Shown here piece after piece: positions 20,153 through 29,007 of a stretch of DNA of 64,000 nucleotides; position 1 is the stretch's first letter, and each line of letters begins with the position of its first letter. The position numbers and the translations under genes were made by a program. Source of the DNA: an uncultured Archangium sp. Lineage in GTDB: Bacteria > Myxococcota > Myxococcia > Myxococcales > Myxococcaceae. Location: positions 1 through 64,000 of the forward strand of contig CAIVGN010000134.1 in the NCBI GenBank assembly GCA_903905455.1, in the 5' to 3' direction. The notes beneath the pieces were generated by a model. The model was not told the origin of the DNA. It was given only the letters and a program-made list of their open reading frames with translations, and made no database searches.

Positions 20153-20791
20153 ATGAACATCACCAGCGTAGCCAGGCAGGCGCAGACGGCTTCCATCTCG
20201 GGGCTGCAGGCCCAGCGTCCCAGCGCCACCCAGGACGCGCAGTCGGTCACCGACGATTCCTCGCTCTCGGAGCCCGCGTCGCTCTTCAAGAAGCTCGAGG
20301 CGCTGGCGAAGAGTGACCCCGCGAAGTTCAAGGAAGCCGCGACGGAGATCTCCGCCAAGTTGAAGGAAGCGGCCGACGCCGCGAACGACCCGCGCGAGAA
20401 GGCCATGCTGACCAGTATCTCGGACAAGTTCTCCAGCGCGGCCGAGAGCGGCGATGTCTCCGGCCTGAAGCCTCCGCAGGGGCCGCCCCCGGGCGGCGGT
20501 CGTCCCCCGCCTCCTCCGGGTGGTGGTGGCGGAGGCGGTGGCTCGAAGACCACGGAGCCGGCCGACACCAACAAGGACGGCACGGTCACGCTCCTCGAGC
20601 AGGCTGCCTACGATGCGAAGAGCAAGCAGTCGTCCGAGTCGACGGCGCTCAGCGCGTACAAGCAGGTGCTGCACGCGTCGGCCGAGGAAAAGGCGAACTC
20701 GCTCTTCTCGAGTCTCAACTCGATCGTCGACGCGGTGAGCGCGCAGGCCTTAGCTGAAGCCCACGGCCTGCTGAGCACGCCAGACCTGTGA
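20153..20791 (+). CDS. Protein with EF-hand loop and Pro/Gly linker
   Basis: The protein has 212 residues from the ATG at 20153 (CGGAG seven bases upstream). It has an N-terminal helical region (about 40-105, rich in Lys, Ala and Ser), a low-complexity Pro/Gly hinge (about 108-132), and one canonical EF-hand loop DTNKDGTVTLLE (about 138-149) with Asp, Asn, Asp and Glu at the calcium-coordinating positions. A helical C-terminus follows. There is no signal peptide and no transmembrane segment. A calcium-responsive or secreted structural role is possible, but the function is unknown. It lies just upstream of another uncharacterised gene on the same strand. Confidence 0.65.
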   Translation: MNITSVARQAQTASISGLQAQRPSATQDAQSVTDDSSLSEPASLFKKLEALAKSDPAKFKEAATEISAKLKEAADAANDPREKAMLTSISDKFSSAAESGDVSGLKPPQGPPPGGGRPPPPPGGGGGGGGSKTTEPADTNKDGTVTLLEQAAYDAKSKQSSESTALSAYKQVLHASAEEKANSLFSSLNSIVDAVSAQALAEAHGLLSTPDL

Positions 20792-20804
20792 GAAGCTCGG
20801 CCTC

Positions 20805-21962
20805 ATGCCGATTCGACCCGCAGGGCCCGTCGTCAGCAGGCCGGTGACAGCCACCGAAAGCAGCCCCCGGCCAGCGCCTGTGAGCGCGCCCATGACTGGA
20901 TCGACGGACGGCTTCCTGATGCCGGTAGTGACGCCGAGTCCGGTGGCGACCGCGGGGCTCTTCCATGGCACCCGCGACGCGTATTTCGCCGCCCTCGATC
21001 ATGACCCCACCCTGCGCGCGAAGGCGAAGGGCGACGCCATCGGCGCGCTCCTCGACGTGCTGTCGCGGCCCGACGTGCCGGCGGTGCTCGACCACGAGTA
21101 CGCGGCGAAGGCCGGCTCGGTCGGCGGCGGGCGCATGCTGATGGCCCTCGACTACACGCGCGGCGTGCCGTCGGAGGAGACCGCGGCCGAGGCGCTCAAG
21201 CACGGCGCGATGCACTTCCTGGCCGCGAAGATCATCTCGCCGATGCTGACCCACTTCCGCTCGGTCGATGGAGCGTCGCTCTTCCCGGGCGATGCCACGA
21301 TGACGCCGGCATTTCGCGACAGCCCGCTGTGGGGGGCCCAGACCAACCAGGTGGGGCACATGCTCTGCGCGCTGGAGACGGGCACGCGCATGGGCCGCTA
21401 CGCGAAGCACGGCGTCGAGCGCGCGGCGTTCGAACTGGGGCTCAAGGTCGCGGACAAGGTCGCCGGGTTCCAGAACATCGAAGGCACCGTGGCCGACTGG
21501 TCGCGCGCGGGCATCCTCGGGCACGAGATGGTGGGCGACAACGACGGCTCGGGATTCCTCGGCCAGATGAAGGCCTACGACCGGCTCGTGGGCAACGGAG
21601 ACCCGGACCACGTTCGCCAACACTGGGACCTGGCGGTCGCCGCGGTCATTCGCGGCGATCACGCCGAGGCCTTCGTACACATCGACGCGCTGGCCCGGGC
21701 GATCGAGGCGCCCACCACCACGGCGGAGGTCGAGGCGAACCTGAAGAACGATCACCCCCGCTTCGCCCCGGCCCACGTCGCGCGCGAAGGCAACAGCCGG
21801 GAAGACATCGCCTTGAGCCTGTACGGGTTCGCGATGGGCTACGCCGGCATGACCCGGGGCTTCGCGTCGCCCGTCGAAGCGCGCGCGGCGTTCGAGGCAC
21901 AGTTCACGGCGAATGGTGCGAGCGCGGGGCAGATCGATCGCGCAGCGGGCCTGACCCTCTAG
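20805..21962 (+). CDS. Conserved-looking protein of unknown function
   Basis: The protein has 385 residues. The first 50 are Pro/Ser/Thr-rich and probably disordered. The rest is a mostly helical globular domain with several His residues (ALKHGAMHFLAAK, NQVGHMLCALETGTRMG, GHEMVGDNDGSGF). The His/Asp/Glu distribution and the DNDGSGF turn could bind metal, but no known motif fits. It begins 13 bases after the EF-hand-protein gene and likely shares its transcript. I do not recognise the family. Confidence 0.6.
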   Translation: MPIRPAGPVVSRPVTATESSPRPAPVSAPMTGSTDGFLMPVVTPSPVATAGLFHGTRDAYFAALDHDPTLRAKAKGDAIGALLDVLSRPDVPAVLDHEYAAKAGSVGGGRMLMALDYTRGVPSEETAAEALKHGAMHFLAAKIISPMLTHFRSVDGASLFPGDATMTPAFRDSPLWGAQTNQVGHMLCALETGTRMGRYAKHGVERAAFELGLKVADKVAGFQNIEGTVADWSRAGILGHEMVGDNDGSGFLGQMKAYDRLVGNGDPDHVRQHWDLAVAAVIRGDHAEAFVHIDALARAIEAPTTTAEVEANLKNDHPRFAPAHVAREGNSREDIALSLYGFAMGYAGMTRGFASPVEARAAFEAQFTANGASAGQIDRAAGLTL

Positions 21963-22015
21963 CGTCGGAGGCCTGAGACCTGTGGTGTCATTGCCCGCGG
22001 CTACGACCCGCCGCC

Positions 22016-22612
22016 ATGAACACATCCAGGCTTCTCATCTTCGCCCTCGTCGTCTCGACCTCCGGCTGCGCTCGCCTCGTCCCGGGGGTGAGCATGAGCC
22101 TCGTGGGCATCGCCGACCCCGAGCAGGAGCGCCGCTACGAGTCGCTCATGCGCGACGCCATCAAGGCAGACGTGCCCGGGCACAAAGAGGTCGTGGTCCT
22201 CGTCAACTCGGTGCCCCAGGGCGTTCACCTCGACGCGGGGAACGTGGTCGTCGAACCGGGGTTCCAGCACCAGGTGATCGGCAAGGTCGCGATCGAGGCC
22301 CGCTCGGGGAACTTCTATTTCATCGCGCGCTTCCTCGACTACCGCGAGCTGTGGCGGAAGATCCTCTGCTACTGGCAGGTGCCGTTGGAGTGGGTGACCC
22401 TCGGGTTCTGGTCAATCTCCCCCACCACCTACGCCTGCTTCGCCGGGGCTCCGTTGCTCACGCGTGAGGACGCCATCGACGACCTGAAGAACGCCGCCGT
22501 GGCCGTGGGCGCGGACATGGTGATCATGACCTACGGCAAGGACGTCAAAGAGAAGATGCGCAACGCCGAGGCATGGCTCATCAAGCGCGATCCGAACGCC
22601 CTGACGCACTGA
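22016..22612 (+). CDS. Putative lipoprotein of unknown function
   Basis: The protein has 198 residues. The N-terminus MNTSRLLIFALVVSTSGC is a type II signal peptide with lipobox TSGC, so Cys18 should be lipidated. Position +2 is Ala, which would favour outer-membrane sorting under Lol rules. The mature domain is mixed alpha/beta with an aromatic central stretch (YWQVPLEWVTLGFWSISP) and a C-terminal segment (AAVAVGADMVIMTYGKDV) typical of small periplasmic folds. No enzymatic motif is seen. It ends convergently against the ArsA-like gene, ten bases apart. Confidence 0.7.
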   Translation: MNTSRLLIFALVVSTSGCARLVPGVSMSLVGIADPEQERRYESLMRDAIKADVPGHKEVVVLVNSVPQGVHLDAGNVVVEPGFQHQVIGKVAIEARSGNFYFIARFLDYRELWRKILCYWQVPLEWVTLGFWSISPTTYACFAGAPLLTREDAIDDLKNAAVAVGADMVIMTYGKDVKEKMRNAEAWLIKRDPNALTH

Positions 22613-22622
22613 GGTTCGACGG

Positions 22623-23732
22623 TCACGATGCCGCGAGGCGATCGGCAACGGCCACCAGCGTGGCGATGTCGTCGGCCCCTTGCGGCAGCTCAGGCAGCGA
22701 GATCGCAGTGGCGGTGTCGCCGGCCCGCTTCTTCAGCTCGTCGAGCAACGCCCGGTCACGCAGCGCCGCGTGCTGCTCGAGCTCCGCCAGCGCGTGCAGC
22801 TTCCCGAGCCCCGCGGAGAGCACGGCATCACCCGGTACCTCCAGCGGAGGCATGCTGCGCTCGGCGCTCGCGGCCCGGCTGCGGTTGAGCACGAACCCGC
22901 GGAACGGCAGGTCGAGCTCCTTGGTCTTGTCCTGGAAGAAGTACGCCTCGGCGAGCGTCGCCAGCGCCGGGGAGGACACCAGGAGGAACGCCACGTCGGG
23001 GCCCGAGAGGAAGCGCCGCATCTCGCCCACGTCCACGTTCAGCGAGCGGAAGATGCTGGTGAAGGTGGTGAGGAACGAGACGAACTCCTCGGCGAAGTCG
23101 GAGCCGAAGACCGCGCTCAGGATCGCCTGGATCACCCGGCTCGCCGCGCGGCCCACGAGGCTGTCCGCCCTCGGCAAGAACGCGGAGATGGCCCGGGAGT
23201 CGACGAGCCCCGACAAGCGGTGCGGAGCTTCGAGGAAGTCGAGCGCGTGACGCGAAGGCGGCGTGTCGAGCACCACCAGGTCGTAGCGGCCCTCGTGCAC
23301 CAGGCGGAACAGCGCCTCCATCGCGGTGTACTCGTGCATGCCCGCGACCATGGTGCTGACCTGCTGGTAGATGCGGTTGCTCAAGATGCGCTCGGCATCT
23401 TCCGGTGACTTGGTGAGCCGTCGCACCGCGCCGTCGGCCACCAGCTTCGGGTCGAGCATCCACGCGTCGAGCGAACCGGGGGCCTTGATGCCGGCCGCGC
23501 GCTGGCGATCTTCCGGCACGCGCACCGGCTCGGGCGGGTTGCGGCTGACGCCCAGGGTCTCGGCCAGGCGGCGCGAGGGGTCGATGGTCAGCACCAGCAC
23601 CTTGCGACCTGCACGGGCCGCCGCCAGGGACATCGCCGCCGCGGTGGTGGTCTTGCCCACGCCACCCGCGCCACAGCACACGATGATGCGGCGATCGCGG
23701 ATCAACTCTCCGATGCGTACCGGGCTCGTCAT
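22623..23732 (-). CDS. ArsA/Get3-family ATPase (second of pair)
   Basis: The protein has 369 residues from the ATG at 23732. It has a complete deviant Walker A (CGAGGVGKTTTAAAMS, about 20-35), a switch I-like DPSRRLAETLG, and LDTPPSRHALDFL as Walker B/switch II, all typical of ArsA/Get3 ATPases. The Cys pairs that bind arsenite in ArsA are absent, so an arsenite pump role is unlikely. Family roles include tail-anchored protein targeting or unknown dimeric ATPase functions. It starts one base after the stop of its paralogue (TGACATG), so the pair is translationally coupled and may form a heterodimer. Confidence 0.82.
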   Translation of the reverse strand: MTSPVRIGELIRDRRIIVCCGAGGVGKTTTAAAMSLAAARAGRKVLVLTIDPSRRLAETLGVSRNPPEPVRVPEDRQRAAGIKAPGSLDAWMLDPKLVADGAVRRLTKSPEDAERILSNRIYQQVSTMVAGMHEYTAMEALFRLVHEGRYDLVVLDTPPSRHALDFLEAPHRLSGLVDSRAISAFLPRADSLVGRAASRVIQAILSAVFGSDFAEEFVSFLTTFTSIFRSLNVDVGEMRRFLSGPDVAFLLVSSPALATLAEAYFFQDKTKELDLPFRGFVLNRSRAASAERSMPPLEVPGDAVLSAGLGKLHALAELEQHAALRDRALLDELKKRAGDTATAISLPELPQGADDIATLVAVADRLAAS

Positions 23733-23733
23733 G

Positions 23734-24660
23734 TCACGCACCTCCGACGGGGAGCGGCATCGGCTTCGCCACGTCGAGCACGCGCACCAGCTCGTCGACC
23801 AGGCCCTCGTGGGGCAGCTCGGGCGTGGTGAAGATCGGCAACGCGGTGTTGGCCCGCAGCCGCGCGATCTCCCGGCGCGAGAGCAGCGGCTTCTGGAACT
23901 GCTCCGCCCCCAGCCACGCGTTCTGCTCGATCAACGGCAACAGCGCGGCGCGCTCGGCCTCGGTGAAGGGGTCGGCTGGCACACGGTTCACCAGCACACC
24001 GCCGACCGGCATCTTCGTCTTGGTCAGGCCTTCGATCAGCTCGAGGCACTCGCTGACCGGCAGCGTCTCGGGCAGCGTCACCACCCAAGCCGCCGCGAGC
24101 TTCGGGTCGTTGAGGTAGCCCTGCCCTTCACGCAGCGAGTCGGCGATGGGACCCTTGGGGACCAACCGCAGCAGCAGCTCAGGCAACCCGGTCAGGGACA
24201 GCGCGTGACCGGTGGCCGGCATGTCGACGAGGATCGTCTCGTAGGCGGACCCGGCCCCGCGCTTCTCGCGCAGGTACGTCAGCAACTGGAAGAAGACGCC
24301 CATCTCGCGGAACGAGGGGCCCGCCGAGAGCAGCCGCCGCAAGGCATCGGAGCTGAGCGCCGCGCGCGCGATGGTGCCGGAACGGAGCACGGACTTGAGG
24401 AACATCTCCTGGCCGGTGCGCGCGAGCAGGACCGCGCCTTCGATGTTCGGCTCCATCGGCTCGGGCTGCTTCGGGAGCCGCGCCCGCGCAAAGTGCCGTG
24501 CCAGGGGCGAGTAGTCGTCGCTCTCGTCGCCGATCTCGGTGACCAGCACCCGCCGACCGCGCTTCGCCGCGATCTTCGCCAACGCAGCCGTCACCACAGA
24601 GCGGCCGACGCCGCCCTTGCCGGTGATCAGCACGATCCGCTTGTTGACCAGCTCGTCCAG
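23734..24660 (-). CDS. ArsA/Get3-family ATPase (first of pair), Arg in P-loop
   Basis: The safest start is the GTG at 24633, but that begins almost inside the P-loop. Conserved-looking residues LDELVNKRI lie upstream, and the only plausible initiator there is a CTG at 24660, with AAGG nine bases before it. I give the longer form. The P-loop reads GKGGVGRS: the signature first Lys is kept but the usual GK(S/T) Lys is Arg, as in some actinobacterial and myxobacterial ArsA relatives. DMPATGHALSLTGLPE is the switch II region. The protein is about 308 residues. The Arg substitution suggests altered ATP hydrolysis, perhaps making this the regulatory half of a heterodimer with 22623-23732. Confidence 0.75.
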   Translation of the reverse strand: MDELVNKRIVLITGKGGVGRSVVTAALAKIAAKRGRRVLVTEIGDESDDYSPLARHFARARLPKQPEPMEPNIEGAVLLARTGQEMFLKSVLRSGTIARAALSSDALRRLLSAGPSFREMGVFFQLLTYLREKRGAGSAYETILVDMPATGHALSLTGLPELLLRLVPKGPIADSLREGQGYLNDPKLAAAWVVTLPETLPVSECLELIEGLTKTKMPVGGVLVNRVPADPFTEAERAALLPLIEQNAWLGAEQFQKPLLSRREIARLRANTALPIFTTPELPHEGLVDELVRVLDVAKPMPLPVGGA

Positions 24661-24777
24661 AGGAAGCCCTTCGAAACGCCAGACCCGTGATGAACGGCGG
24701 CGGGCGAAAGTTACCGCGCATCACCGCACTTGTACGCAGCAATGTCGCAACGCCCGGGCAGGTGTCACGATGGTGAC

Positions 24778-25473
24778 GTGGCAAGCCCCTTTGACGTTGC
24801 GTGGGTGCGGACGGTGCGGTTCGGCGTACTGGCTGCGATCCCCCTCCCCGCTGGAATGGAACCCGTGCCGGAAGCAGTCCTGGCGCGCCTCACCCCCGAG
24901 GAGCGTGCGTTCGCCACCGGGGAACGCGGACGTCGGCAGATCGAGTACGCCGGAGGGAGACTCGCCGCACGGGCGGCGGCGCAGGCGCTGGGCGTCGACT
25001 GGGGCCCGCTGATGACGGGCGAGGAGCGCGAGCCGCTGGGGCCCGTGGGCTTCACCGTGTCCATTACCCACAAGAACGACCTCGCGATCGCGTTGGTCGC
25101 GCGCGACGCCGAGGGCTGCGTGGGGATCGATCTCGAGGGCGACGGGCGGGCGCGCCTTTCAATCGCCTCGAAGGTCTGCCGTCCCGAGGAACTGCTCGAG
25201 GTCGAAGCGCTGCCTGAACAGGAGAAGTGGCCGTCGGTGATGGTTCGCTTCGCCGTGAAGGAGGCCGTCTACAAGGCGGTGTTTCCCTTTGTGCGGCACT
25301 TCTTCGGCTTCCAGGCCGCATCAGTCGACGTGCACGACGGCGCGCGCGTCACGCTGTACCTGCCCGCGGAAGATCCGGTGATGGTCGTCGAGTCAGAGCT
25401 CGAGTGGATCAACCCCGAGCGCGTACTGGCGATGGTCCGTGCGAAGAAGAAGCGGGTCTTTCCCTCACCCTGA
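24778..25473 (+). CDS. 4'-phosphopantetheinyl transferase (Sfp/EntD type), PfaE-like role
   Basis: The protein has 231 residues from the GTG at 24778 (MASPFDVAW...); an ATG at 24742 would add 12 residues and cannot be excluded. The transferase signature is clear: VSITHKNDLAIAL, GIDLEGD (Mg-binding Asp/Glu, about 112-118) and RFAVKEAVYKAVF (the (W/F)xxKEAxxK motif, about 156-168). It moves phosphopantetheine from CoA to the Ser of carrier domains. The gene faces the PUFA-synthase/ole operon and overlaps the end of oleD by nine bases. I therefore infer that its main job is arming the four ACPs of the 36551-44770 protein, the role PfaE plays in marine PUFA producers. Confidence 0.9.
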   Translation: MASPFDVAWVRTVRFGVLAAIPLPAGMEPVPEAVLARLTPEERAFATGERGRRQIEYAGGRLAARAAAQALGVDWGPLMTGEEREPLGPVGFTVSITHKNDLAIALVARDAEGCVGIDLEGDGRARLSIASKVCRPEELLEVEALPEQEKWPSVMVRFAVKEAVYKAVFPFVRHFFGFQAASVDVHDGARVTLYLPAEDPVMVVESELEWINPERVLAMVRAKKKRVFPSP

Positions 25474-26457
25474 GGCATGGAGCGACTGGGCGAGGCGACG
25501 CAGGCCTTCCTCGACCGTCACCAGGGGCGCGTAGCCGAGGTCCTTCTTGGCCGCGCTGATGTTGAACCACTGCGCGTGGCTCAGCTCGCTGGCAGCGAAG
25601 CGGGTGATCAGCGGCTCGGCGTCGAGGCGCAGCAGCCAGTGCAACGCCTCGAGGGTCGCGCCCGCCGCGTACGCCACGCCCGCGGGAATCGACTTCGTCA
25701 CCGGCCCGACGCCGGCGCAGGCGATCATGCGATCGGCCATCGTCCACACGCCGATCGGCTGGTCGTCGCTCACGAAGTACGTCTTGCCACCCAGTGGAGC
25801 GCCAGCCCGCAGTCGATCCGCGGCGAGCAGGTGAGCGTGGACGCAGTTGTCGATGTAGATGGTGTCGCTCTTCGGATCTCGCGAGCCGATGCGACGCAGC
25901 CGGCCCGTCTTGGCGCGCGCCAGCAACCGAGGGAGCAGGTGTCGATCTCCGGGCCCCCAGATGAAGTGCGGTCGCAGCGCCACCACCTGGAGTCGCGCAT
26001 CGGACGCCGCGCGGGCGAGCTGCTCTGAGAGCGCCTTGGTGCGCGGGTAATGCGCGGTGAAGTGCGTCGCGTAGGGGATCGACTCGTCGGCGCCTTCGAT
26101 GTCGCCATCGGAGTGCACCACGCTCGGTGAACTGGTGTGCACCAGCACCGGGACGCCGGCCTGCTTGCAGCCGTCGACGACGTGCTGGGTGCCGGTGACG
26201 TTGATCGCCTCGTATTCCTTCGGGTCACCCCACCCGCCCGCCTTGGCCGCGGTGTGGAAGACCACGTCCATGCCGACGCAGGCCTGCGCAGTCGCCGCCG
26301 TATCAGTGATGTCACCGCGCACCGTCTCCACGCCGAGCACACGCAACTCCGGGTAGTCCCCGCGCGCGAGCACCCGCACTTCGTCGCCCCGCGCACGCAA
26401 CGCACGCACGAGGTTGCTGCCGAGGAAGCCACCACCACCCGTGACCAGCGCCTTCAT
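25465..26457 (-). CDS. oleD: OleD, NADPH-dependent 2-alkyl-3-ketoacid reductase
   Basis: The protein has 330 residues. It is a short-chain dehydrogenase of the extended 3-beta-hydroxysteroid type: Rossmann motif TGGGGFLGSN (6-15), Asp pair DITD, and catalytic Tyr137/Lys141 in AHYPRTK. OleD reduces the 2-alkyl-3-keto acid made by OleA to the 2-alkyl-3-hydroxy acid. Its ATG at 26457 overlaps the oleC stop as ATGA. The ORF end overlaps the convergent transferase gene. Taken alone it could be any sterol-type dehydrogenase; the oleABCD order fixes the assignment. Confidence 0.9.
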   Translation of the reverse strand: MKALVTGGGGFLGSNLVRALRARGDEVRVLARGDYPELRVLGVETVRGDITDTAATAQACVGMDVVFHTAAKAGGWGDPKEYEAINVTGTQHVVDGCKQAGVPVLVHTSSPSVVHSDGDIEGADESIPYATHFTAHYPRTKALSEQLARAASDARLQVVALRPHFIWGPGDRHLLPRLLARAKTGRLRRIGSRDPKSDTIYIDNCVHAHLLAADRLRAGAPLGGKTYFVSDDQPIGVWTMADRMIACAGVGPVTKSIPAGVAYAAGATLEALHWLLRLDAEPLITRFAASELSHAQWFNISAAKKDLGYAPLVTVEEGLRRLAQSLHASG

Positions 26458-28082
26458 CGACCGAGCCCCTGCTCCGTGGCCCACACCGACAACTTCTCGC
26501 GTTCGATCTTCGCGTTGTGCCGCGCGTCGACCGGGAACGAACCGGGGAAGACGTGGAACTGCGTGAGGTCCTTCGTCACTTCGAACTTCGCGGCCAGCGC
26601 ACGGATCTCCGTGAGCAATGTGTCGGCCGGCATGGTGTTGCCCGGTTCGCGCTCGAGCAGCACCACCGGCTGCTTCGCCACCCCGACCAGCGCCGAACGA
26701 CGCACCCCGGCGTGCTGGTTGAGGATCTCCTCGACGGGCACGCTGAAGAACGTGCGCTCACCGGTGTCCACGCGGTGGCCCTTGCGACCACACATCCACA
26801 GCCGGCCCTGTTCATCGAGGAACCCAACGTCACCCATGCGGTGCACGACCTGGTCGCCGTCCTGGATCTTCGCGGCGGCGGTCTGCAGCGGGCGCGCCCA
26901 GTACTCGCGGGTCACCACGGGCCCCTTCACGGTGATCTCTCCGATGGTGCCTGGCGCCGCGAGCAGCGCGTCCGACCACGTCGCGATGGGCTCGTCAGAG
27001 ATGCGGATGATGCGCACCGTCATGCCCGCGACCGGGCGCCCCACGCACACGCCCCGACCGGTGCTCGCGGCCTGGGCCGTTTCCCCGAGGACCTCGCGGC
27101 TGCCGATGCTCGCGACAGGCAGCGACTCGGTGGCGCCGAAGGGGGTGAACACCTGCGCATCACCCGTCAGCAGCTTCGCCATGCGCTCCAGCACGTCCAC
27201 CCGCACCGGCGCGCCCGCGGAGAGCACCCGCTTGAGCGAAGGCAGCGTCACCGCATTCGCCACACCGTAGCGACCGAGGTTGTCGAGCAACGCGGGGCTG
27301 CCGAACATCATGGTGCAGTGGTGGGTATTGATCGCCTCGATCAACTTCGCCGGGTCGGCCTTGGCGGGGAACTGGAAGTTCATCTCCGGCAGCACCGACG
27401 TCATGCCCAGCGCGGGGTCGAAGAGCGCGAACAACGGGAAGGTGGGGAGATCGATCTCCCCGGGCTTGATGTCGTAGGTGTCGCGGATCATCCGCACCTG
27501 CGCGTCGAAGATCTCGTGCGTGTAGACCGCGCCCTTGGGGATGCCCGTCGAGCCCGAGGTGAAGAGGATCGCCGCCGTCTCGCCCGGCTTCGGTTCGCTC
27601 ATCTGGAAGGGCTCGGTGCCCCCCAGGCGCTGCAGGTCTTCGAGCGTGTGACCGCCCCAGAACCAGCGCTTGCCGATGGTGACGACGGCCTTCACCTTCC
27701 GAAACGGTTTGCGGAACAGCAGTCGCGCGAGGTGGGCCTTCGGCACGCCGATGAACGCCTCGGGCTGCACTTCTTCGAGGCACTCGAGCAGCGCCTTGCG
27801 ACCGATGCCCGGGTCGATGAGCACCATCACCGCGCCCGCCTTGAAGAGCGCGAACACCAGGGGGAAGAACTCGAGGCTCGGCGGCGCGAGCAGCACCGTG
27901 CGCATGCCGCGGGTGATGCCGATCTGCTGCAGGCCCCGCGCGTAGGCGTCGCTCAACGCGTCGAGCTCGCCGAAGCTCATCGACTTCCACTGGCCGTTGC
28001 CCGACGGCGCGATGATCGCCGGCCGCTTCGGGTCCAGCTTCGCCATCGCGGGGAGATGCGAGGCGATGTTGGTGCTGGTCAT
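26454..28082 (-). CDS. oleC: OleC, beta-lactone synthetase (AMP-ligase superfamily)
   Basis: The protein has 542 residues. It is an ANL-superfamily adenylating enzyme: the P-loop-like LFTSGSTGIPKG (173-184), FGATES (A5 region), the hinge motif MGDVGFLDEQGRLWMCGRKGHRV, and a C-terminal subdomain ending in HNAKIERE with the late Lys. In ole clusters this protein uses ATP to convert the 2-alkyl-3-hydroxy acid to a cis-beta-lactone instead of making an acyl-CoA. The gene starts at 28082, overlapping oleB (ATGA), and ends overlapping oleD. No fusion to OleB is present; the fused OleBC form occurs in some actinobacteria. Confidence 0.92.
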   Translation of the reverse strand: MTSTNIASHLPAMAKLDPKRPAIIAPSGNGQWKSMSFGELDALSDAYARGLQQIGITRGMRTVLLAPPSLEFFPLVFALFKAGAVMVLIDPGIGRKALLECLEEVQPEAFIGVPKAHLARLLFRKPFRKVKAVVTIGKRWFWGGHTLEDLQRLGGTEPFQMSEPKPGETAAILFTSGSTGIPKGAVYTHEIFDAQVRMIRDTYDIKPGEIDLPTFPLFALFDPALGMTSVLPEMNFQFPAKADPAKLIEAINTHHCTMMFGSPALLDNLGRYGVANAVTLPSLKRVLSAGAPVRVDVLERMAKLLTGDAQVFTPFGATESLPVASIGSREVLGETAQAASTGRGVCVGRPVAGMTVRIIRISDEPIATWSDALLAAPGTIGEITVKGPVVTREYWARPLQTAAAKIQDGDQVVHRMGDVGFLDEQGRLWMCGRKGHRVDTGERTFFSVPVEEILNQHAGVRRSALVGVAKQPVVLLEREPGNTMPADTLLTEIRALAAKFEVTKDLTQFHVFPGSFPVDARHNAKIEREKLSVWATEQGLGR

Positions 28083-28999
28083 GCGTCTTTCCCGGCGAGC
28101 GGGTGCTTCGCGAGGAAGGTGCGCATCAGGGCGATGATCTCCTCGTGCGCGTCTTCCAGCACGTAGTGACCTGCGTCCTCGAAGACGTGCACGTCCGCCT
28201 CGGGCAAGCGGCGGCGCCACTCGGCGAGGAACGCGTCGTCGAACACGAAGTCCTTGCGGCCCCAGCAGATCAACATCGGCACCTTGCGGAACTGCTCGAG
28301 CTTCTCGGACACCTCGGCGACGACCGGCCAGCTGCGATCACCGGGCGCGAGCGGAATGTCCTCCACGAAGCGCTGCACGGCGATGCGGTGCTCCCACGAG
28401 TCGTAGGGCGCGAGGTACGCCTCCTTGATGAGCGGGCTCATTCGACCGGGGCGCGTGCTGCACCACAGGTTGGCGCCGCGGGAGAACGCGTTGAAGCCGC
28501 GCACCGGGAGCGGGAAGAACGGCGCGTAGCGCACCATGCCCACCTGCCACGGCAGCTTGCGCCCCGGGGGCAGCCCGAAGCCGGCGGTGTTGAGCACCAC
28601 GAAGCGCTTCACGCGGCCCGGGTTCTTCGTGGCCCACGCCAGGCCGATCATCCCGCCCCAGTCGTGCACCACGAGCGTGATGTTGTCCTTGAGCCCGAGC
28701 GAGTTGATGAGCTTGTCGAGGTCGGCCACGCGGCGCTCGAGCACGTACTCGTAGCGATCGTCACCCGGCTTGTCCGACAGCCCGCAGCCCACGTGATCGG
28801 GGACGATCACCCGGTACTCCGAGGAGAACGCGGTGACGAGGTTGCGCCAGTAGAAGCTCCACGTCGGGTTGCCGTGGACCATCACCATCGGCTCGCCCTT
28901 GCCCTCGTCCAGGTAGTGCAGGCGCACGCCCTGCCCCACGTCGAGGAAGTGGCCCTGCCAGGGGTACAGCGACTTGTACGGCGTCACGTCGAAGGTCAT
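28079..28999 (-). CDS. oleB: OleB, beta-lactone decarboxylase (alpha/beta hydrolase)
   Basis: The protein has 306 residues from the ATG at 28999, which has GAGGG about six bases upstream. It is a haloalkane-dehalogenase-like alpha/beta hydrolase: oxyanion motif HGNPTW (42-47), nucleophile Asp113 in VVHDWGG, and base His278 in EDAGHYV. The Asp nucleophile, instead of Ser, is what OleB uses to open the beta-lactone, releasing CO2 and the cis-olefin. It sits eight bases after oleA and overlaps oleC. OleB and OleC are known to assemble with OleD in large complexes. Confidence 0.92.
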   Translation of the reverse strand: MTFDVTPYKSLYPWQGHFLDVGQGVRLHYLDEGKGEPMVMVHGNPTWSFYWRNLVTAFSSEYRVIVPDHVGCGLSDKPGDDRYEYVLERRVADLDKLINSLGLKDNITLVVHDWGGMIGLAWATKNPGRVKRFVVLNTAGFGLPPGRKLPWQVGMVRYAPFFPLPVRGFNAFSRGANLWCSTRPGRMSPLIKEAYLAPYDSWEHRIAVQRFVEDIPLAPGDRSWPVVAEVSEKLEQFRKVPMLICWGRKDFVFDDAFLAEWRRRLPEADVHVFEDAGHYVLEDAHEEIIALMRTFLAKHPLAGKDA

Positions 29000-29007
29000 C
29001 ACGTCCC

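Noticed and set aside
22623-24660. Arsenite efflux ATPases
   Set aside because: No metalloid-binding Cys triad and no arsenic genes nearby; these are the broader ArsA/Get3 family.
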